From NCBI GenBank assembly GCA_021789355.1, contig JAJYJR010000138.1:1-10868 (forward strand): DNA of 10,868 nucleotides, given 5' to 3'. Within the stretch, counting starts at the first letter, position 1. Each line of letters starts with the position of its first letter. A program made the position numbers and the translations under genes. The DNA is from Chloroflexota bacterium. Its GTDB lineage: Bacteria; Chloroflexota; Limnocylindria; Limnocylindrales; CSP1-4. Below, piece after piece: positions 6,252-10,868 of this stretch. The notes beneath the pieces were generated by a model, which was not told the origin of the DNA, did no database searches, and saw only the letters and a list, made by a program, of their open reading frames with translations.

Positions 6252-6265
6252 CCACCTTGCGGTGG
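6252..6265 (+). terminator. Hairpin CCACC-TTGC-GGTGG after the PAS-LuxR gene
   Basis: A 5-bp GC-rich stem with a 4-nt loop lies 26 bases after the PAS-LuxR stop. A TTTT run follows at 6277-6280, but it is separated from the stem by 11 bases, so this is not a standard intrinsic terminator. It may be part of a larger fold with the GCACC/GGTGC arms just downstream. Confidence 0.3.
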
Positions 6266-6279
6266 CAGCACCCCTGTTT

Positions 6280-6295
6280 TGGTGCGATCGCACCA
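6280..6295. promoter_or_regulatory. 16-bp perfect palindrome upstream of coxB, candidate operator
   Basis: TGGTGCGATCGCACCA is a perfect palindrome 55 bp after the PAS-LuxR stop and 139 bp before the coxB start. It has the size and symmetry of a dimeric-regulator site, and the PAS-LuxR protein encoded next door is the obvious candidate. The arm GCACC also occurs at 6268-6272 and can pair with GGTGC (6281-6285), competing with the palindrome's own hairpin. A palindrome of this length can occur by chance in roughly 10 kb of GC-rich DNA; its intergenic place is the main support. Confidence 0.4.
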
Positions 6296-6434
6296 TGCCC
6301 TGGCGGGCCGGCCCGGAGATACTCCCCCTCGAGCCCTGGCTTTCGGCGCAGCCGGCGGGCCGTGGGGTGCTGCGGGCGTGCGCCTGTCCGGAAGCGAGGG
6401 TTGCCCCGAGACCAGCGAGGAGATCGGCGGCCGG
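6296..6434 (+). promoter_or_regulatory. coxB upstream region
   Basis: This 139-bp stretch leads into coxB. It holds a 12-bp GC palindrome, CGGGCCGGCCCG (6304-6315), and a Shine-Dalgarno-like GAGGAG (6417-6422), 12 bases before the ATG at 6435. No clear -35/-10 pair is visible. The coxB frame is open back to 6279, but upstream codons do not encode a plausible signal or TM segment, so the region is treated as untranslated. Confidence 0.4.
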
Positions 6435-7478
6435 ATGAAGCGGGATGTGGTGGGGGTTGGGCTGCTGTGGCTCATCCTCACAGCGATCGGCGAGCTGCTG
6501 GCCCAGGTGAACCTGTACCCGCCGGCCCGCTCGGACAAGGGCGTCGAGATCGAGCAGGCTTTTCGGGTCCTGCTCATCCTGGCCGTCCCGGTCTTCACGT
6601 TCGTGGTGGTCGTCCTGGTCTACAGCGTGCTGCGGTTCCGCCAGCGCGGCGATCCCGAGCACGATGGCCCGCCCGCCCACGGGCGGGGGCGTGTGCCGCT
6701 GGCCTGGTTTGGCGTCACCTCGAGCCTGGCGCTGCTGATCATGGTCTACCCGGGGCTGACCGAGCTGCCCGCGATCATGGGCGTCGACCCGGCGCCGGAC
6801 CTCGTCGTCCAGGTCAAGGCGGTCCAGTGGGCGTGGATGGTCGACTACCCCCAGTACGGGGTGCAGAGCCTGCAGGAGCTCGTCCTGCCCGTCGACCGGA
6901 CCGTGCGCTTCAACGTCACCAGCCTCGACGTGATCCACTCGTTCTGGATCCCGGCCTTCCTGATGCGCGTCGACGCGGTCCCCGGCATGACCACCAGCGT
7001 GTCGTTGCGGCCCACCCGGACCGGCTCATACGCCAGCGACTACAACATGCGGGTGCAGTGCTCGCAGCTCTGTGGCCTGGCGCACGCGCAGATGATGATG
7101 CCGGTCCGGGTGGTACCCGAGACGCAATTCCTCGCCTGGATCCAGCAGCAGACGAAGACCGCGGGTCCGACCGCGACCCCGGCTGCCGGCGCGACCCGGC
7201 TCAGCATCTCCGCCAGCAACATCCGCTTCTCCACCAACCGCCTCGAGGCGCGGGCCGGCGTGCCGATCACGGTGACCTTCAACAACGAGGATGCGGGGGT
7301 CGTGCACGACATCGCCTTCTACCAGCCGGGGGCCGGCGGCGCGCTCATCGCCCGCTCGGCGCTGCAGCCGGGACCAGACACCGAGACGGTCACCCTGCCG
7401 GCGCTGCCCGCCGGCACCTACGTCTTCCGCTGTGATGCGCACCCGACCGAGATGTCCGGGACCCTGGAGGTCAAGTGA
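6435..7478 (+). CDS. coxB: Cytochrome c oxidase subunit II with extra C-terminal cupredoxin domain
   Basis: A 347-residue membrane-anchored subunit that takes electrons and passes them to CoxA through the CuA centre. Hydrophobic segments lie at about residues 5-25, 43-66 and 88-108; the first may serve as signal/anchor. The CuA domain (about 120-228) shows the aromatic electron-entry stretch QWAWMVDYP (131-139) and ligands H168, C209, Q211, C213, H217 and M220 in CSQLCGLAHAQM. Gln replaces the usual Glu of CSELCG, as in Thermus ba3-type CuA. After a TAGPTATPAAGA linker comes a second cupredoxin domain (about 255-347). It has a type-1-copper-like set H291, C333, H336 and M340 in FRCDAHPTEMSGTLEV. 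It overlaps coxA as GTGA. GAGGAG precedes ATG 6435. Confidence 0.93.
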   Translation: MKRDVVGVGLLWLILTAIGELLAQVNLYPPARSDKGVEIEQAFRVLLILAVPVFTFVVVVLVYSVLRFRQRGDPEHDGPPAHGRGRVPLAWFGVTSSLALLIMVYPGLTELPAIMGVDPAPDLVVQVKAVQWAWMVDYPQYGVQSLQELVLPVDRTVRFNVTSLDVIHSFWIPAFLMRVDAVPGMTTSVSLRPTRTGSYASDYNMRVQCSQLCGLAHAQMMMPVRVVPETQFLAWIQQQTKTAGPTATPAAGATRLSISASNIRFSTNRLEARAGVPITVTFNNEDAGVVHDIAFYQPGAGGALIARSALQPGPDTETVTLPALPAGTYVFRCDAHPTEMSGTLEVK

Positions 7479-9367
7479 ACGAGATCGCGCCGCCCCTCGC
7501 GCCCCACCGCGGCGGGCGTCTCGCGAGCGGCTTCGGCCCGCTTGCGCGGGGCTTCCTCTGGGCCGGCGCCGGGTTCGTCGTGGGGGTCGGCCTGACGGCC
7601 GCCCTCCGTACCCTCACCGGCCGGAGCCCCTGGAGCTTCGAGCTGAGCTTCACGATCGGCTACCTGTTCGCCCTGCCGGGATGGCTGCTGGGGGTCGGCC
7701 TGTGGGAGCGCTGGGGCCGCGAGTGGTTCGGCCTGCCGATCGAGGAGGAGGGGCCCACCGACTGGCGCCGCTACCTGCGCTTCACGCTCGACCACAAGGT
7801 GATCGGGATCCAGTACCTGGTCACCTTCGTGCTGATCTTCCTGCTGGCCGGGCTGCTGGCGATGGTGATCCGCGTGCAGATGCTGAACCCGGTGCACCCG
7901 CTGCTGGGCGACGGCGCCTACAACAACGTGATGAGCCTGCACGGGATCCTGATGATCGCGGTCGCCGTCGCCTTGATGGTGGGCAGCTTCGGCAACTACT
8001 TCGTGCCGCTCATGATCGGCGCGCGAGACATGGCCTTCCCACGCCTGAACGCCCTCACCTACTGGCTGATCCCGCCGGTGGCGCTGCTCCTGCTGAGCTC
8101 GCTGCTCTTCGGCGGCTGGGACTCCGGCTGGACCGCCTACCCGCCCCTGAGCGAGCGCAACGCGAGCGGCCAGGTCCTCTTCCTGCTGGCCATCATCACC
8201 TTCGGCCTCTCGTCGATCCTGGGCGGTCTCAACTTCCTGGTCACCATCGTCCATCTGCGGGCGCGGGGGATGACCTGGACGCGGCTGCCGATCTTCGTCT
8301 GGTCGATGTTCGTGACCTCCTGGATCGCGCTCATCTTCACGCAGTTCCTCGCCGCGGCCATGCTCATGGTGCTGCTCGACCGGATCGCCGGGACGGCGTT
8401 CTTCAAGGCCTCTGCGGGCGGCGCGCCGCTCCTCTACGAGCACGTCTTCTGGTTCTACTCGCACCCGGCCGTCTACATCTTCGTGCTGCCCGGATTCGGT
8501 ATCACGCTCGAGATCCTGTCGCACTTCGCGCGCAAGCCGCTGTTCGCCTACCGCTGGGCGGTGGCAGGCTTCCTGGGCATCCTGGGCCTGAGCGGGATGG
8601 TCTGGGCCCACCACATGTTCGTGAGCGGCGTGTCCAACGCCCTGCTGGCGCCGATCATGGTGAGCACGGAGGTCATCTCGATCCCGACCGGGCTCGTCTT
8701 CCTCTCGGCGCTGGGGACGATCTGGATGGGCCGGCTCTGGCTGCGCACGCCGATGCTCTTCGCGCTGGCCGTGGTGTTCAACTTCCTGATCGGCGGCATC
8801 ACCGGCATATTCCTCGCCGACGTGCCCACCGACGTCAGCCTGCACGACACCTACTTCGTGGTGGCCCACTTCCACTACACCATCATCGGCGGCGAGATCT
8901 TCGCCTTCTTCGCGGCGCTCTACTACTGGTTCCCCAAGATGACCGGCCGCATGTACAGCGAGCGGCTCGGCAAACTCCACTTCTGGCTCATGTTCCTCGC
9001 CTTCAACGGCACGTTCCTGCCCATGTTCTGGCTCGGCCTGAACGGGATGAACCGCCGGGTCGCGACCTATCCGGTGCAGCTGCAGCCGGCGAACGAGCTG
9101 ATCAGCGGCATGGGTTTCCTGCTCGGCCTCAGCTTCGTCTTCTTCGTCGTGAACATGGTGCGCAGCCTGGTGTGGCGGCACGCCCCTCGAGCGGAGGCCG
9201 ACCCGTGGCGCGCACGCACGCTCGAATGGCAGACCAGCTCGCCGCCACCGGTGGAGAACTTCCCCGCGCCGCCGGTGGTCCGGGGACACCCGTACGACTA
9301 CGGCGTGCCGGGCTCCGTCCACGCGATCGTCCCACAGGCTGGCAGGGTCGCCGAGGTGGCGCCATGA
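7475..9367 (+). CDS. coxA: Cytochrome c oxidase subunit I, A2-like, with N-terminal extension
   Basis: A 630-residue catalytic subunit reducing oxygen to water at heme a3-CuB. GTG 7475 overlaps coxB's stop; GGAGG lies four bases upstream. Residues 1-95 form an extension with two extra hydrophobic segments (about 27-45, 59-77) before the canonical twelve-helix core. Visible sites: low-spin heme ligands H156 and H467; D185 and N192 (D-channel, RDMAFPRLN); CuB ligands H330, H379 and H380; cross-linked Tyr Y334 in FYSHPAVYI; Mg-site H457-D458; heme a3 ligand H465; R527-R528 near the heme propionates. YSHPxV replaces GHPEV, the A2-type signature. In helix VIII the usual PTGIK reads PTGLV, so the K-channel lysine is valine (V408). 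The tail (LEWQTSSPPPVENF) is typical. It overlaps coxC as ATGA. Confidence 0.96.
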   Translation: MNEIAPPLAPHRGGRLASGFGPLARGFLWAGAGFVVGVGLTAALRTLTGRSPWSFELSFTIGYLFALPGWLLGVGLWERWGREWFGLPIEEEGPTDWRRYLRFTLDHKVIGIQYLVTFVLIFLLAGLLAMVIRVQMLNPVHPLLGDGAYNNVMSLHGILMIAVAVALMVGSFGNYFVPLMIGARDMAFPRLNALTYWLIPPVALLLLSSLLFGGWDSGWTAYPPLSERNASGQVLFLLAIITFGLSSILGGLNFLVTIVHLRARGMTWTRLPIFVWSMFVTSWIALIFTQFLAAAMLMVLLDRIAGTAFFKASAGGAPLLYEHVFWFYSHPAVYIFVLPGFGITLEILSHFARKPLFAYRWAVAGFLGILGLSGMVWAHHMFVSGVSNALLAPIMVSTEVISIPTGLVFLSALGTIWMGRLWLRTPMLFALAVVFNFLIGGITGIFLADVPTDVSLHDTYFVVAHFHYTIIGGEIFAFFAALYYWFPKMTGRMYSERLGKLHFWLMFLAFNGTFLPMFWLGLNGMNRRVATYPVQLQPANELISGMGFLLGLSFVFFVVNMVRSLVWRHAPRAEADPWRARTLEWQTSSPPPVENFPAPPVVRGHPYDYGVPGSVHAIVPQAGRVAEVAP

Positions 9368-9972
9368 CGAGCATCGCACAGGAGCGCTGGCCGGCAGTTC
9401 CGGAGGCCGGCGCTGCGGAGGTGGCGGTCGCCGAGGAGGAGCGACTGGGCCGGGTTGCCATCGGACGCCTCGGCCTGTGGCTCTTCATCGGCTCCGAGTC
9501 GATGCTGTTCTTCGCGATGGTGGCGGCGCGCTTCTACCTGCTCGGCACCACCCGCCCTCCCTCGGTCAACCTGGGCCTGGGCATCGCGCTGACGCTCGAT
9601 CTTCTCGTCAGCAGCGTACTCGGCTACCGGGCCCTGGCCGCGCTCAAGCGCGACGATCGGAGCGGTTTCCAGCGGCGGCTGCTGGGCGCGATCGCCCTGG
9701 GGACGGCCTTCCTGGTGGGCGTCGCGATGGAGTGGTCGAGCGCCAGGTTCGGGCCGGGCACAGCGTACGGGACCGTCTTCTTCACCACGACCGGGCTGCA
9801 CGTTGCGCACCTGGCGAGCGGCCTGGTGGTGCTTCTGCTCGTCTGGCGCCTCGCGCGGCGCGGCGCGTTCTCGGCGCACGACTACTGGGGCGCGAGGGCG
9901 GCGCTGACCTACTGGACCTTCGTCGACGCGATGTGGGTGCTCCTCGTCTTCCCCGCGCTGTACCTCGTGTGA
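9364..9972 (+). CDS. coxC: Cytochrome c oxidase subunit III
   Basis: A 202-residue integral membrane subunit that packs against CoxA and supports proton uptake and stability. ATG 9364 overlaps coxA's stop (ATGA). Five hydrophobic segments lie at about residues 34-56, 69-89, 104-123, 138-162 and 180-200, matching the short five-helix bacterial form. Family marks include the helix with a membrane Glu (LFIGSESMLFFAM, E45), TTTGLHVAHLASGL (141-154) and the closing YWTFVDAMWVLLVFPALYL (183-201). The usual YWHFVD histidine is Thr here (T185), a small deviation. The order coxB-coxA-coxC with four-base overlaps points to one coupled mRNA. Confidence 0.94.
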   Translation: MTSIAQERWPAVPEAGAAEVAVAEEERLGRVAIGRLGLWLFIGSESMLFFAMVAARFYLLGTTRPPSVNLGLGIALTLDLLVSSVLGYRALAALKRDDRSGFQRRLLGAIALGTAFLVGVAMEWSSARFGPGTAYGTVFFTTTGLHVAHLASGLVVLLLVWRLARRGAFSAHDYWGARAALTYWTFVDAMWVLLVFPALYLV

Positions 9973-10013
9973 TGACCGCAGCCATGATCGGGCGCAGCGT
10001 CATGCGGTCCTGA
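9972..10013 (+). CDS. Possible 13-residue leader ORF bridging coxC and the next gene
   Basis: An ATG overlapping the coxC stop as TGATG opens a 13-codon frame (MTAAMIGRSVMRS) ending four bases before the next gene's ATG. It could let ribosomes re-initiate into the downstream gene, which has no clear Shine-Dalgarno of its own. A functional peptide is unlikely at this length, and it may be chance. Confidence 0.2.
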   Translation: MTAAMIGRSVMRS

Positions 10014-10017
10014 CGCC

Positions 10018-10761
10018 ATGCCGTCCGCTGCGGGCGATCTCTGGTCGGCGTTCCTCGACGCGCTCGACCGCCTGCTCACGCCCGATTGGGGAGACGTCAT
10101 CCGCTGGCTGCCCATCGCGATCTCAGTAGCGGTGCTGGCGGTGCTGGCGATGCTGGCGCGCAGCTGGCTCAGGCTGCTGAGAGCCGAACGCGCCGCCGGC
10201 CAGCGTGTCCCGCTCGCCCGCGGGCGGCGCCGTGCGGCCGTGTCCCCTCCGCTCGCCTGGGCCCTCCTCATCCCGCTCGGCGTCTGCCTGATCCTGGCGG
10301 GGCTCCTGAGTGGGCCGGGCCTCGACGCGAGCCGCGGCATCGAGCCGGTGGCCAACCTGCCTCTCCTCCTGGCCGGACTGGCGACCGCCCTGGGAGGCGC
10401 GGCCGTAGCGGTCCACGTGTGGGAACGGGCGGACGAGCCCGGCGCGCTCGACGGATGGCTGGCCAGCCCGCTCGCGGCGCCGGCAACCGCGGCACGCTCC
10501 GTGCTGGGGGGCCTGCGGGTTCTCCATCGCCGGGAGGTCCTCATCCCCCTTGGCGGCGCGATCGCGGTGGCCGCGTTCCTCGCGCCCACGCGCGACGCGG
10601 GTGGCGGACCAGGGGCCGTTCATCTGCCTGTGCTGCTGGGCGGTCTCCTGCTGATGCTCGGCGCGGTGGCCGCCTCCGTCCGCCGGTGGGAGCAGCTCGA
10701 CGCCGGGGACGCACACGCGCCAGCGCTGGGGAGCGCGGATGGCGCCGGCGGACCGCGCTGA
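10018..10761 (+). CDS. Cox-linked polytopic membrane protein with internal duplication, unknown function
   Basis: A 247-residue protein starts 45 bp after coxC in the same direction. Hydrophobic segments lie at about residues 29-48, 78-98, 113-134, 174-189 and 201-220. Two parts resemble each other. Residues 84-141 begin LIPLG, then contain LPLLLAGLATALG and end VWERADEP. Residues 175-232 begin LIPLG, then contain LPVLLGGLLLMLG and end RWEQLDAGD. The distance from LP to the WE pair is 21 residues in both. This is a duplicated two-helix unit, preceded by one N-terminal helix and a basic loop. I recognise no family; it does not look like the small CtaF-type subunit IV. Position suggests an accessory or assembly role in the oxidase, which is inference. 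Confidence 0.78.
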   Translation: MPSAAGDLWSAFLDALDRLLTPDWGDVIRWLPIAISVAVLAVLAMLARSWLRLLRAERAAGQRVPLARGRRRAAVSPPLAWALLIPLGVCLILAGLLSGPGLDASRGIEPVANLPLLLAGLATALGGAAVAVHVWERADEPGALDGWLASPLAAPATAARSVLGGLRVLHRREVLIPLGGAIAVAAFLAPTRDAGGGPGAVHLPVLLGGLLLMLGAVAASVRRWEQLDAGDAHAPALGSADGAGGPR

Positions 10762-10794
10762 TGGCCGGGCGCTCAGCCGGGCGCCTGGGCGCCG
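10762..10794. terminator. GC-rich stem-loop in the gap between convergent genes
   Basis: The 33-bp gap between the last cox-linked gene and the convergent minus-strand frame contains GGCGC and GCGCC arms that can pair, plus GGCGCC repeats. There is no T-run on either strand. A bidirectional stem-loop would fit the convergent layout, but the evidence is only the inverted repeat. Confidence 0.2.
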
Positions 10795-10868
10795 CTACGC
10801 CAGCTCTACGCCCGCCGCCCGGCAGTCGGCCGCGAACGACGCGAGCGCCTCGTCGTTCGTGGTGGCCC
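10795..10868 (-). CDS. C-terminus of a minus-strand gene (cut by window edge)
   Basis: On the minus strand an open frame enters at the right edge and ends with TAG at 10797-10795. It reads ATTNDEALASFAADCRAAGV then ELA. The amino-acid mix is balanced, and third codon positions are nearly all G or C, as expected for a real gene here. Only 23 complete residues are visible, so no function can be given. It would converge with the cox-linked gene. Confidence 0.5.
   Translation of the reverse strand, partial: ATTNDEALASFAADCRAAGVELA

Noticed and set aside
4558..6255. Minus-strand open frame of over 500 codons that would encode a repeat protein across the 20-bp array
   Set aside because: The repetitive amino-acid stretch is only the array read through without stops. 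The rest is antisense to the nucleotidyltransferase and PAS-LuxR genes and has no protein-like features.
7291..9363. Plus-strand open frame joining upstream sequence to coxC
   Set aside because: Only the part from ATG 9364 is coxC. The upstream part is an out-of-frame reading of coxB and coxA rich in R, P and A, so it is not a fusion protein.
7418..9379. Very long open frame on the minus strand opposite coxA (about 650 codons)
   Set aside because: It is the mirror of G/C third-position bias in coxA. Its translation is an extremely charged E/D/H/R/Q mix with no domain, while the plus strand is an unmistakable oxidase subunit.
10129..10158. 9-bp tandem repeat GCGGTGCTG within the cox-linked gene
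   Set aside because: It lies in a transmembrane helix coding for Ala-Val-Leu repeats, so codon bias and low complexity explain it.
1..10868. tRNA, rRNA, riboswitch, insertion sequence or integrase genes
   Set aside because: Looked for on both strands. No transposase or integrase motifs and no tRNA or rRNA sequence blocks were recognised.

Overview
The window is high-GC bacterial DNA with densely packed genes, many joined by ATGA, GTGA or TAATG stop/start overlaps. Codon third positions are strongly G/C. The gene set (leuS tail, a CoxB-CoxA-CoxC oxidase operon with an A2-like subunit I, LuxR-type regulators, an XRE/nucleotidyltransferase pair) would fit a Chloroflexota or actinobacterial-type aerobe from soil or water. 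Taxonomy is an inference, because no rRNA or other decisive marker is present.

Layout. (1) Positions 1-1234, plus strand: the 3' third of leuS (KMSKS loop to the C-terminus), then a small two-TM membrane protein joined by ATGA. (2) Positions 1185-3213, minus strand: three unidentified exported or membrane-anchored proteins in one overlapping operon. Facing away from it at 3400-4131 is a LuxR-type regulator whose sensor half is a multi-pass membrane domain. This block looks less GC-rich than the rest: sample rows at 1861 and 1921 count 39/60 and 35/60 G+C, against 45/60 at 9421. It may be an accessory insertion beside leuS. (3) Positions 4280-5106: an XRE-family HTH gene overlapping a small nucleotidyltransferase gene, laid out like a toxin-antitoxin pair. 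The toxin-like gene's stop codon lies inside a five-copy 20-bp tandem array (5101-5206). The array runs into a 187-bp segment bounded by imperfect 19-bp inverted repeats. (4) Positions 5530-6225: a PAS-LuxR regulator with three cysteines in its PAS domain. (5) Positions 6435-10761: coxB-coxA-coxC and a further membrane-protein gene. (6) The right edge holds the end of a probable minus-strand gene.

How the genes may work together. The PAS-LuxR protein lies 209 bp upstream of the oxidase operon. A 16-bp perfect palindrome sits in that gap, so local control of cox by a redox- or oxygen-responsive regulator is a reasonable hypothesis. CoxB carries a second, type-1-copper-like cupredoxin domain after its CuA domain, which could act as a built-in electron donor. 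CoxA has the A2-type YSHPxV motif but a valine where the K-channel lysine is expected, plus an N-terminal two-helix extension. The last cox-linked protein contains an internal duplication of a two-helix unit. The membrane LuxR protein and the divergent three-gene exported operon form a second likely regulator-target unit. It is the best candidate here for an undescribed system.
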